Source: Leptodontidium sp. MPI-SDFR-AT-0119 (lineage: Eukaryota; Ascomycota; Leotiomycetes; Helotiales; Leptodontidiaceae). From it: 64,000 nt of DNA. Each line of letters starts with the position of its first letter. Position 1 is the first letter of the stretch. The notes beneath the pieces were generated by a model. It made no database searches and was not told the DNA's origin. It saw nothing but the letters and a program-made list of their open reading frames with translations. Both the position numbers and the translations under genes were made by a program. The stretch covers positions 372,001 through 436,000 of the forward strand of contig JAHLEZ010000010.1 of the NCBI GenBank assembly GCA_020726505.1. Direction: 5' to 3'. This document shows, piece after piece, positions 46,531 to 61,554 of the stretch.

Positions 46531-48127
46531 TCACAATTCTCGACCAAACATTTTTCTCCTTAGCTGCTGTTTGTGTGGATCATCTCTTCGTTGCTGGCGC
46601 AAAGCTTTATCCCTTGTCACCTGCTCTGCTGGTTGAAGTTCCTGGGTGATCGACTGCTTGAAATATTCTAGGTCCTTCCCATGAGTTGGAACAAGAGGCC
46701 GGTGTCGGGTGAAATTGAAATTAAGTTTGCGAGGAAAGCAGCCAAGAAATGACCCTTTGGCTGCCGGTCCCTTTTCCTCCACTCACTCCTTGCTCAAATT
46801 CGAAGTCTCTCCCACCCGGTGACTCTTCCCCCCAACTTGCGCATTACTGTAGTCATTGGCTGGGTGATGTTTCTGGTGACCTTCGGGATCAGCACGGCGT
46901 GCTCTTGAGACAGGAGAAATACTTTCTTCATCGTCTCCGAGAGCATCTATTGCCTTCCGCTTCCGAGAAATCGAAGTTCGCTCTTCATCTTGGAGTATCA
47001 TCCTCGTCTTCAGATACTCCAATTTCTCTCCACCCAGAAGTCTTCGGGCCAAATTATATTCCTCCTTTTTTCCCTCGACTTAAAAGATACGAGAACCTCT
47101 TGATCCAATGGCGTGACTTGAGAACCGAGTTGACAGCATTCTTGGCATCAACATCACGGCTTGCAAGAACAGCATGTGATGTATTTATTCGATATCCGTG
47201 CGTCCAAAACGCTGATTCGACAGCATCAAGTGAGGTGTATGGGCCACTTGATCGCTGGCGATCGGCGAGTAGGTCTCCTGACATGACCTTGTCGATAACT
47301 TTGTAGGCATTTCTTTCGTTTTCCTTCCATCCAATTGGATTGATGTACCGGGCTATTTCGATGGAGGTGTTGAGGTATGTCATTTTGTGTGGGAAGATGT
47401 TGGACCCCATGATGGCTTCTGGATGGTTCACGGTTGGTTTCCATCGATTGGCTCAACAAGAGATCTTTCACTAAGAGATGGCTCGACACTACATAGTGGC
47501 TCATCACGACGGGATCTTTCAGCAACAGACGGCTCACCTCGACGGAATGGCCTATGACGATCGGATAGCTCACCACGGGATGGCTCGCCAGTGGGTGGCT
47601 TGCCAACTTCCGCTGGGCCATCCAGCTCTTCTTGCTTGATATTCACCTCCTTCTCTCGCTTCTTTCGTGCGTTATCCCACAGAGTTTCAAGGTGGTTCTT
47701 TCTTGCTGCTTCACCAGCTTGCTGCTTGTGGAGAAGCCAATCGGTACCATTGGCGTTGCGATAGAGAGCCTACTTGGTGATAGTTAGCATTGCAACATGT
47801 GCAGTTCATGGGCGTAGATGCAAGCGGGTGATGGTCTGTACATACGCCTTGCTTGACCTCCTCTGGATATCTAATTTTGTTCGTAACCTTGATGTTGTTG
47901 ACCACGCTGACGGGAAAGGTCAACACGCCTTCGCATCCACGATCCGGATCAGCTTCTGGACGTACATCATCGCCTCGTGTATCTCGCCGTCATCTCCTAC
48001 GAATGTTCCAATGGGTAGGTATCTGTAACTTATGTTAGCACTGTCACGATGTGGTAGGAGAGAGAACGGGATGGGGTAGAACTGGGAGTTACAGAACGTA
48101 CTGCCCGGTAAAGTCATTTTCAGACAT
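46531..48127 (-). CDS. Hypothetical multi-exon protein, structure partly unresolved
   Basis: Coding-like segments follow one another on the minus strand. Start MSENDFTGQ (48127-48102, GTACGT donor) joins YLPIGTFVGDDGEIHEAM from 48022. VVNNIKVTNKIRYPEEVKQG follows after a possible 60-bp intron, then ALYRNANGTDWLLHKQQ after a GTATGT-TAG intron. An imperfect GEPSxxE-like repeat region leads by a phase-compatible acceptor near 47,450 into NRWKPTVNHPEAIMG and an Asp/Arg-rich stretch. At about 47,060 the frame changes near an A6 run. It continues as ARRLLGGEKLEYLKTRM and a basic RKRKAID segment, perhaps ending with a last intron at 46,793. I do not recognise the family. The lysine/arginine-rich C-terminal half would fit a nuclear protein, which is inference. 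It could be a working gene with extra small introns or a decaying one. Confidence 0.5.
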
Positions 48128-50583
48128 ATTGATGCTACTGAGATGAGATAGCACTGACGGCTGATGGTATGACAGGTCTTGTAGCTATAGGTAACGAACT
48201 AGACCGCAAGAGATGGTCGGTATGTCGCGCTGATGCAGCACGCTATGTGATGCTGAAAGCTAACAAACAGTAGGGTAAGTGTAGAGTAGAGTTTGACACA
48301 CGGAGTGGGTGGCAGGCGATGCTGTAATGGTCACCCAATGGAGGTGATTTGAGTCGTAGGTGATCGATGGCTGTAGTAGTGTCGAAGGAAATTGGGCTCG
48401 GTGGAATTTGTTAGACCAGAACTAGAACGAGAAATTACCTCTGCGCAGTTGTGGTGATCTCTGTGAGAAGAAAAAATCGGAGAGTTGGAGAAAAATATGT
48501 CTATATTTATAGTGCCAAAAGAGTTCCTACTCGCAGGTTGATCAGATGAGAGATTCACCGCTACCTCTCCAATAGCCCAAAGTTTACACAGATTATCTAC
48601 TTGAAGTTGACAAAGGTCAAATTTTGTAAAGTGGCGACATTGAGATTATAACAATTGCAAGATTTTGACAATCAACACATCCAAAGTCGTTTAAACCCGA
48701 GACAATAAAGAGGCTCGAAATTTCGAAAGTGCTCCTACCGGGCTGGGTCCTTGATACAAACATGTGAAAATTCTCGTGGGTCCCCTCGGTGGCACAGGAG
48801 ATGGCTAAATAGTGATGGCATGGGCAGGCTAACCCAAGTCATGACCGCGTGCCGGTATTGTGTTCGCTCGCCCATCCATACAAGGTTCATTCTAGACCAG
48901 TAGTTGGAGGAGATCATGTCCTACGTACAGAGGACACCGGCCGATGCAAGGTCGTAGCTCGGAGGGTAAGTACTGTTCAGCAAACTGAAAGTCTGGCGAG
49001 GTGGGCCTCGTCTATCCAATGAACCCCCCAAGTCTTGCAATTGGGACCAAAACAAGCCAGCCAAGGGCCTAGGTTCTCGTTTAGTATAGCGACGCCCCCA
49101 GAGAGAAATGAAGGACAGCTGCGTTGAAGGAAAGAAGCAGTGCATGGCGTACCAGTCCTCATCAGGCCACACAGCATTTAAACAGTCTCACATATGCAGA
49201 CCAGCAGATACAATACTGATTGACGATCACCTCCTAGATGTCTGGCAAAAAGCATCGTGTTGGGCACTCGTCATGATCATGTAGCTATGTTTAAGCCTCA
49301 AAGAAGTACCCAGAGTGGCTTGGACATTGATTGAGAGCCATATTTGGTCCTGAGCAGAGCAACGACATGAAGCTGAGCTCCTGCCTCGTTTTGCATCCTA
49401 TGCATTGAAGCGACTGGACCAGCAACTGCATCCAAGACCAAGAATACCAAGTCGAGAATCTGGTCGAATCCTGCCCTCGGCCACGAAGTAGTACAGGCTT
49501 AAAAGAAACAAATTGTTGAGACCTACAGTTATGACGTGGAGCTGAGGCCCAGCAACCCATGGCATGTTCTTCTTTTCAATCCCCAGGCCAAATCTGCAGC
49601 TGGGGCTGACTCATAGCCATGATCTGTGACCGTTGCAACCTGAGAGCCACCCTCTACGCCAGGGCATGGCAAACAGCGAACTTCAAACATAAAGCACCCA
49701 GACAGAGCGACGGCGTTGAAACTGATGGCATTTGACCCCTTCGGTTCACAGAGAATGCACGACTGGATATCGACTTCGGCATTCCAAATGCCACCCTCAA
49801 CGCCTCGACTTGCACGTGGCGTGGTATGACATGCCTTGTGTTCCTGGCAAACCCAAAGTTCTGTTCCCACGTCGCGACATGGAAGTGAAGAGTGCTGGCA
49901 CAGATATCTCCTCCAGCATCGTTTCAGGGTAAACTTCTCCAATTTGGAACATGGAGGAAGCAAACTGTGAAAATCAGTCTTCACCAGACGAGACCACTGA
50001 AAATCATGCGTGGAAACTTGCTGACTGCCATGGAGCAGGTTCCCCACAAGACGGCACCGAGATTTCTTCAAGCAACATCGGCAAGAGAAGGAGAAGCACC
50101 GAATATAATGTGGCCGGGTAAACTAGAGACTCCTCTATGATTTCGCCCATCTGTACCATGAGACTGAATGAGCATCAACTTCGAGAACTTCTCGGGCGGA
50201 TGGTGGGCGGCGAAGCGGCGCGTGATGGGAATCTTCGTCGCGCACAGTCCACCGCGTTCAAAATCATAACAAATGCGCGGTGCATGAAGTGAGAGCGAGC
50301 ACATGAAAAATGGGGCAGAGAGCAAGCAAGCAGGTTTTAGTTCATGATCGTATTGCTCAGCGCCCTACGCTGGCTGAATAATGTACACCCCTTAAAATCA
50401 AATCCCTGGTGCATGTAAAAACTCCATTGCAGTAACCGTGAAACCCATACCCATCCCATTATGATCCTCCCAAATCCCGCAAGTATTCCATCACCCATCC
50501 GAGTTCAACACGTCAGAAGACCAGTGAACAAGGCCGAAGTGTGTCATGTCGAAGGAAAGGAGGAACCGTCACACCAAGCCCAT
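48128..50583. other. Intergenic region, 2.5 kb
   Basis: Upstream flank of the hypothetical gene and 3' flank of histone H3. A minus-strand frame at 49,529-50,071 (180 codons, several Cys, a CPGVEGG / SRGVEGG imperfect repeat) is the only candidate, and I could not support it as a gene. Confidence 0.4.
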
Positions 50584-51275
<692 letters not shown>

Positions 51276-52183
51276 TGTTGATGAGTTTGATGGATGTTGT
51301 TGGTGGGTATTGAAGTTGTTGGTTGTTGGAGTCGATGGTGTCGAGATGATGTTGTTGAGTGGATGAAGAAGAAGAACGGAAGAAGTGGGAGGGGCCAATA
51401 TTTGTAGTTGCGCAGCGCTAACGAGTGTGATTACGCTAGCGTGGCTTCCAGCGTTTTGGGGGGGGCTTGGCTCTTTCCTTGCCTGGCATGCACAGATCAG
51501 ATCGACCGAGAAAACGCTGCACTTCGCTTTCAATCTGCCGACCAATGAAACGTCGCGCTTTTATTTCAACCTGCACTTCACACTTGGCAGGTGCACCTAG
51601 TCAAGGGTACTGTAGCGGGTGGCAGGCAGGATTCTTGCAATACTGGAATACTTACTGTACAATGAATGAACTGAAAACTGAACAATCCTAATAATATGAC
51701 TGAATTATTGAGCGTGAATGAATGTATTGAATGAATGACTGCAATAAATTCCACCTAATTCATACTCTTCCTCTCCCTCCCTCCTCTTTCTTTCCCCTCC
51801 TAAACACGCATCCACTGAATCTGACTCCATCTTCCTGCATTGCATTGCCATGCCATTCGCCACCCCTGCCTAAGCTACTTACTTTACCGTATCTGCGCTG
51901 CACCCTCTTGCCCTGCCAGCCAGCCAATCAGCCAATCAGCGAGCGTTCCTGCATCGAAAGTTGTTGTTGTCGCTTCAATCCATTTCCGGTTTAGGCCCAT
52001 TCCTTAGCGCGTGATTGCAGGCAGACCGCGGGGAACCGCGCCACCTGAAATACCTCCCGGCCTGCAACTTCAACTCCGATTCTTTCTTCCAATCCAAGTT
52101 CATCCATCCATCTCGACATCCACATCTCGACTTCAAGTCTCCTACACAAACATCTTCTCAATCAACAACTTCAATCAATCATC
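51276..52183. promoter_or_regulatory. Shared divergent promoter of histones H3 and H4
   Basis: 908 bp between the two start codons. CCAAT boxes lie at 51395-51399, 51542-51546, 51924-51928 and 51932-51936; the last two form a GCCAATCA direct repeat. Leaders on both sides are rich in CAACAA/TTGTTG-type sequence, as in many highly expressed fungal genes. CCAAT boxes suggest use of the HAP/CBC complex, which is inference. Confidence 0.7.
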
Positions 52184-55494
<3,311 letters not shown>

Positions 55495-56038
55495 TCACTT
55501 CCGAACAATTGCCCAAACCTCACACTCATACAAGAGACCTTCCACAGCCAAAGAAGCCACACCAACAACCGTGTCTGGGGGTCTATGTCCTCCTGCCTCC
55601 CGATCCATGAATTCAATCTACAGCATTGCGGCGTTAACGCACAAACGTGAAATATCCTCGTGTGAAGCCCTAAGAGGACCCCCGCCACCTGTGCAGACTT
55701 ACCCAAGCATCCCCCCACCCTCGCTCTACGACATCCAGTTTGTCAACCACCGGATCCCCCGTCTCGTTCACGATATAATGTCGCACCTGCACGATATCTC
55801 GCGGGGTAGCTCCTGCAGCAGCAAGACAAGTCTTGATTTTGCCATACGCGATAGGAGCCTGCTCTTTGATTGTCTTGGGGCTTGAGATGTCAGATGGAAT
55901 GAAGCCAGTCAGGCCAGCCAGGGTGACGAGATCGACCGAACCGGGGATAAGAGGCGTGACGCAGACATGGTTGTAAGTCGGCGGAGGAGGAGGAACTCCG
56001 AGGGGGTTAAAGGTCCGTGGCTTGGTATCTTCTGTCAT
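55495..56038 (-). CDS. RidA/YjgF/YER057c/UK114 family protein
   Basis: Two exons, 56038-55703 and 55617-55495, joined across an 85-bp intron (GTAAGT, TGTAG), give 152 residues. RidA proteins are small trimeric enzymes that hydrolyse reactive imines and enamines; some fungal members have other roles. The core is recognisable: YNHVCVTPL, LAGLTGFIPSD, ATPRDIVQVRHYIV and the C-terminal PPDTVVGVASLAVEGLLYE followed by CEVWAIVRK. The catalytic Arg of bacterial RidA would sit in the VRHYIV or RPPDTVVGV region; I cannot say if this copy is active. I chose the ATG at 56038 (MTEDTKPRTFNP); the longer frame from 56200 adds a low-quality extension. The gene sits at the edge of the AT-rich block, so its promoter may be inside it. 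Confidence 0.88.
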
Positions 56039-56628
56039 ATTGGTTTCCCTGTGGTCCTCGTGGGGGGTAGGATAATCAAAAATCACTGCTTCACACGACA
56101 ACTCGAAGGGGAAGTGTGAAGTGGAAGTGAGGTGGAAGAGAACGGAAGATAAGTGATTTGTGAAAAGGGTAGAAGATGGAAAAGCACAAACGCCACTCAT
56201 TTTTTAAAGTAAAAAAGCCTTAGGCGTATTATGACGCTCACTCTAGAAATACGGCAATTACGTGTAATAAATAGTAAGAGTTGGGGCCACAGCTAACCGG
56301 CACCCTTAAGCGAAATTAATGCCCCACTCCAATTTCCTCTTCTTCTTTTTCTAACTTTAATTACACTATAACTACTAATCTAAACGTCTCAAAATTCAAG
56401 ATAAAAACAAAGATTTAATTATCTTCTTGTCTTTATAAGCTATATGAAAATTAGGAAACGCTAAAACGAGCTAAAGTCTAATAAGCTAAGCAAGATAGAA
56501 AATCCTAGGGCTAGATTTATCTAGAATTTATGAGGTTGTATAAACTCGCTTATATGCTTAGTAAAGCTTGTTCTAGGCTTAAAACAGCCGGAAATAGCTT
56601 AAACAAGCCACATACGTCTGATACAAAG

Positions 56629-56870
56629 CTTGTTACGACCTACGATGCGCCTCGTATTCTAACCGACACGGGCTCGTAGCATCGCTGGCTATGCGACGGC
56701 GCTAAGCTTAATAGGGAAGACTAGGAGGCGAGTATACGACATGTGGATGTGAATGGCCCCCGACTGCGCTAAGCCCTATTAAGAGGGTCCTTCGTGTATT
56801 TATACTCGAGCTCTCCCTTACGGAGAGCTCTCCTTTCTTCCTTGTCTTTTCTTCTTAATTCTAAGTGTAG
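56629..56870. repeat. GC-normal island with two perfect hairpins, possible LTR part
   Basis: A 240-bp stretch of near-normal GC inside the AT-rich block. It begins TGTTACGACC. CTTAATAGGG (56707-56716) and CCCTATTAAG (56774-56783) are a perfect inverted pair, and GAGCTCTCC-CTTAC-GGAGAGCTC (56808-56830) is a perfect 9-bp hairpin. A TATA-like TATTTATAC sits just before it at about 56,797. It could be the LTR and promoter of an element reading rightwards; no second copy is visible in the window. Confidence 0.4.
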
Positions 56871-57249
56871 TTAGAGGCCTTAATATAAAGCTAGAGTTAA
56901 CTCGTCGTATTAACCTCTTACTAGCCGTAATATAAGAAAAGACTAATACCCCTTCATTATAAAGCGTTATATCTTACTTAGTCTTACACCTTGTCGACTT
57001 ACCCTTATAATAAGTTAATAATAAGCCTTAATACCTTAGCCTGTTTAATAAATAAGTACTTTTTTACCTTAATAATAGACTGTCTTAGAGAAAGTTAAAT
57101 ATTTTCTCGTAATTAATTTGCCTTATTATAACTTGACGCGCGTTACTATTTTAGAATATATATTTAATTAATAAATCGATTAATAACCTTAAATACCTCT
57201 TTACTTTACTTTATTATTACTATTAACTTCCCCCCCTCGTCGGCGAAGT

Positions 57250-58560
57250 TCTAGAGAAAGAAGCGCCCCTATATAACTAAGCTTTACTAATACCCTTATC
57301 CCTTCGGTCGAGACTCTCTTAGAGGAACTAAAAAGCTTTAATAGATTCGACTTAAACTTAGAGGACAACCCTTAGCGCTTCTTTAACGCTTCGCCGGAGC
57401 CTACTAATATAAAAGGCCTTACTCCCGCTTAATAAGTTAAGGTAAATTAACTAATTAAGGACTCTGTTAGCTCTACTGTCGCCGCCGCTGTCATATAAGC
57501 CTTTACTTAATATGCCGCCGATAACCCTCGTTAAGAGACTCGCACTCTTTCCCCTTTTTCTAACTAATTAACACGTACTCTTATAGTTGACCTTTAATTA
57601 ACCGCCGACTACTATTTACTGAAGTTAAATATATCGATTTAAGTAATAGAGCCTTTTAAAGTCAAGTACCCCTGACTCCCCTTTAATAACTATAAGGGAG
57701 ATATTAAATATAATGCCTAAAAGATAAAAATAAAGTTATTCTTAAAAAAGTACTTTAATAACTTTAAGAATAAAATATCTTAAGTTAAAACTTACTTTTA
57801 ATATATTATTAGTAAAACTAAGACTATTATTTTTTAATATATAGACCTTAATTATACCGGAACTTTTAATATAATAACTAACGTATTAAAGGCGTTAAAC
57901 TAACGATTCTTTAATTATAATTAAGTCTAAGCTATTAAGAGATTATATAATTAACTTATTATAAGTAATATAATATATAACGACTTTTAAGTTAAATTCA
58001 CGTTATACGTTATTATAAGTAAAATCGCTCGCGCTTACTAGTTCGAGGATATATATAAGAAGGTATCCCTGACTCTTAAACGTATAATTTATATTAAAAA
58101 GTATAAGATAAATAGTAATTATATTATTCTCGATAAGTTCTTAGTTATTATAGACTAAAAGAACTATAATATTACGTTAAAGGAAGTTATTTCGACTTAT
58201 AAAGCTTAGTTTGATATAGCCTTTAATACTAACGACTCACGTAATATCTTAAAGAAGGAGAACTAGCGCGTTACTTCCTTTATATAAGCTATTACAGCGT
58301 AGAGACTTTTAACCTCGACTTTAAGATAGTTATTAAATGTCTACTAGTATACGCCCTCTCCTTCGCCTGTCTTACGCTGACTTAAGTCCCTTATACTTTT
58401 CTTTATACTTAAGGACGTCTCCTTTAACACTTATCTTTATTATAATAAGACTAACTATTAAATTAGTGACTATCTTAAGCGCCGTAAAGACTAAGCTCTT
58501 AATAAGTCGATTTCTTAGTTAGTTATTAGCGAGGACTTAAAGACTAACGAGCTCTTAAAA
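57250..58560 (+). mobile_element. RIP-degraded gag-like remnant
   Basis: The plus-strand frame, read through TAA/TAG stops, gives a continuous hydrophilic protein-like sequence rich in Lys, Tyr, Phe and Asn, with segments such as YKKVSLTLKRIIYIKKYK and AFNTNDSRNILKKEN. Length and character fit a retrotransposon gag, but I cannot identify a diagnostic zinc knuckle. It may belong to the element whose left end is the 56,629 island. Confidence 0.35.
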
Positions 58561-60289
58561 AATTCTTAAGTTATAATAAAGACTTATACCTTAATATAAA
58601 GTATAATTTATAAAAAGACTTAATATTTAATTTTTATACTTTTATTAAAAGACAATAATTTTTAATTAGTATTAAACTAAGAAGAAATAAATTCTTTATT
58701 AAGACACTTATATATATTAATAATAAAATTAATATTTTTAATATTATTAAAACCTCTTTTATATATTAATTTATTAAGTAATTTAATATTTATTCTATAT
58801 CCCTCCTTTAATTAATTATCCTAACTAATTATAATAATAAGAAAGATAAATTAATTAACACGGTTGTCTTATTTATTTTAATAATTAACCGCTAGTAAAT
58901 TAACTTCCCCTTTTTAGTGACTGACTTAAGAAACACTAACGTCTTAATTAGTTAGAAGTTCTTTAAGTATTACGACTTAAAGTAATTGTATATTAAGAAT
59001 TATAATCGATTAAAATAATTATTTGTCGTGTAAAAGAACGAGCATTAGCTCAGGGGTTTAAAAGATTCTACGATTAGATAAGGTTCTAGAAAGTGTGTTT
59101 AAAGATTAATTAAATTGAGCGTTGTCCTCTTAAAAAGAGGAGCTAAAGACTGGGTTTATATTCCTAGAGTACTTACGCAAGTATACACTAAACTAAAGAA
59201 CTGCGTTAGTGCGCGACACACCCCCATAGCAAGCTGTAATTATAAAGACGTTAAGCTTAGTATTAAAGAGGCGTACTAAGGAGATCAGGAGATGCCCTAT
59301 ATATACTCTAGGCAAACAAATAAGGCTTTAGAAAGGACTAACTAAGACTGTTATATAGTCGTCAAGTGAGTTGTAATAAAAGAAAGTATAATACGTAACT
59401 AAGCGCGTTATTAAGAGCTCGTTCGCTAATAAACGCGTACCCCTTAAAAAGTAAATAATAACACGAGTCGCCGCGTTAAGATCTTAAGTATTAAATAAGA
59501 ATACGTAAATAAGGCGTATTATAAACATAAGAGTATTTATATGTTTATTTTAAATTATAAATATAAAAATGTAAAATAAAGTTTCTAAAAAGAGAGTACG
59601 ATTTATAGATTATAGGGCTAAGATCTTACTATAAGATAGATGGCCCGATTCGTAATAAGACAAGTGCGGTTAAGGTGTTAATTAGTTGATTAGACGTCGC
59701 TAGTGATTACGTTTAGGTTAAGAAGTAGCGCTTAATACTTTAATTAGCTAAGTTACGTCGGGTTAATATAGAGGTTTTCACTTATTCGGTAGGTAGTATT
59801 AATTAGTAAACCGTGCGCGCGATTAGTGATCGCGAGCCTTCCGCCTATAATTATAAATACTGCCCTTCTTTCTTACTAATAACAACCCTTTTCTAGTATT
59901 ATTAACGCTAATATACACTTTTATATTTGCCCCTTTGTTCCTTTCCTCTTCTTTTATATTATTAAATTTATTATTGAGCATTCTAAGATACTTAATAAAT
60001 CTACTCTTTCTAAGACTACTAAGAGTCTATAAAAACGTTCTAGGGCTCTCACTAATTAAATAAATCGCCAGATTGCCCGCGAGGAAGGTGGCTTTAATAT
60101 AAAGCGCGAAGTTATATAAAAATAACGTCGCTAAAGATTTTAAGTTATAAGTATTTATTTCCTTATCTTTAATTATTTATTTTTATACTCTTATCTCTTA
60201 CCCCCTCACTTTCGAGTATTAAACTAACTCTTTAGGTAATAGATAATTACTATAAAAGTATCCGCCTTACTATCTCCTATTTAAGAAGA

Positions 60290-61290
60290 CAATAATAATA
60301 AGCTTAAGGATATCTTTGGCGAGATTAATAATAATAAAGATAAGCTTACTGGCGGTGCCTCCTTTACTCCTTTTATACCCTTTTATTCTATTGTCTCTTT
60401 AGGCGATCCCCTCTATTTTATAGACGTATCTAACTCTAACGATAACATCTTACTTGTCCCTCGCCGCTCTCGTCGTACTTTTATTCGCCTCTCCTTACTA
60501 AAATCTTCACTTTTTATTCGCGTTACTCGTACGCTATCTAAAATAGTTATTTAAGTTTCTTCTAATACTCTAAAGACTCCTAAGAAAACATTAAATAAAG
60601 TTCTTAATTTTTAACCTCGCAAACGCGTTAGTGTTTTTACTTCTCTTCGCTAGTCTCGTAAGAGTTTTAAGGGACCTTTACTAATGAGACAAACTCGTAG
60701 TATATATTTCTTTTTATTTATTTAAATCTCACTCTTATTAATTAAGTATTAAAATATATACTAATAATACTATAGGCCGCGAATTTGCTAATTTTTGTTT
60801 ATTATACATCCGAGCTATTGCCTTTAATAAAGGAGATTAAGGCCACTATTATATAAATATTACTTCGGCTAGCAATCGTTACTTCACTTATATTAGTGGC
60901 TATATATACTCTCTCGCTACTAACGATCTTCTGAAGTATAATAAGAGATTAGTCCGCGTTATTAATACCGACGATTAAAAGGTATGTGATTTTCTAATAA
61001 ATTATTAGCGATTATTAAGCTAACTATTTTAAGTCTATTAAGAAGTATCGCACTATTATTAAGACCCTCCTTAAGTATTTAGGCAAGTCTTCGAGCTCCG
61101 AAGAGGAGACTAATAAGATCGTTCCCTCTTCTTCGCGCCGTCTTCCTCCTAAGTATAATAAAAAGGATAACTTAGATAATAAGGCTAAAACTAGAGTTAG
61201 TAGAGTTATAGGAAAGCGTGGAAAGTCTATAAGTATAACAGACATATTTAAAAACATAACTAATATACTTCGGTCTAAAGAGCTTTAGAT
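60290..61290 (+). mobile_element. RIP-degraded coding remnant of unknown element
   Basis: A plus-strand frame around 60,290-60,730 reads protein-like through few stops (EDNNNKLKDIFGEINNNKD, then SRRTFIRLSLL), and a Ser/Lys-rich segment lies at 61,036-61,260. No family is recognised. These regions face the Copia pol that reads from the other strand and ends near 61,560. Confidence 0.3.
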
Positions 61291-61554
61291 TTAAGTAAGA
61301 TTTGGCTAGGCTTACGGGGATCTTTTTATTTTTACGTAGAGTTTTGGTTAGGTTTTTTTTTTTTTATAGATTTATAAGATCTTTAGCTAGGTTTAGCCGG
61401 ATTTATTATAGGATTTAAGCGGAATTAGGTAGATTTCTAGTATTTTGGCTATAGAAATACCTAATTTATTAAGTAAAAAAGTTTTTACAAATAAAAATAA
61501 CATAGAATTTCTCGATATACTTTTAATAAATATATTTAAAGCTCCTTAACTTAA

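Noticed and set aside
49529..50071. 180-codon minus-strand ORF, Cys-containing, with a CPGVEGG / SRGVEGG imperfect repeat
   Set aside because: Looked at as a possible small secreted protein, but there is no signal peptide at the start, no clean Cys pattern and no splice structure.
58337..58522. 61-codon ORF in the AT-rich block
   Set aside because: Short open stretch within RIP-degraded transposon sequence; no motif.
61024..61257. 77-codon minus-strand ORF in the AT-rich block
   Set aside because: Located past the 3' end of the Copia pol; hydrophobic chance frame in RIP-biased sequence.
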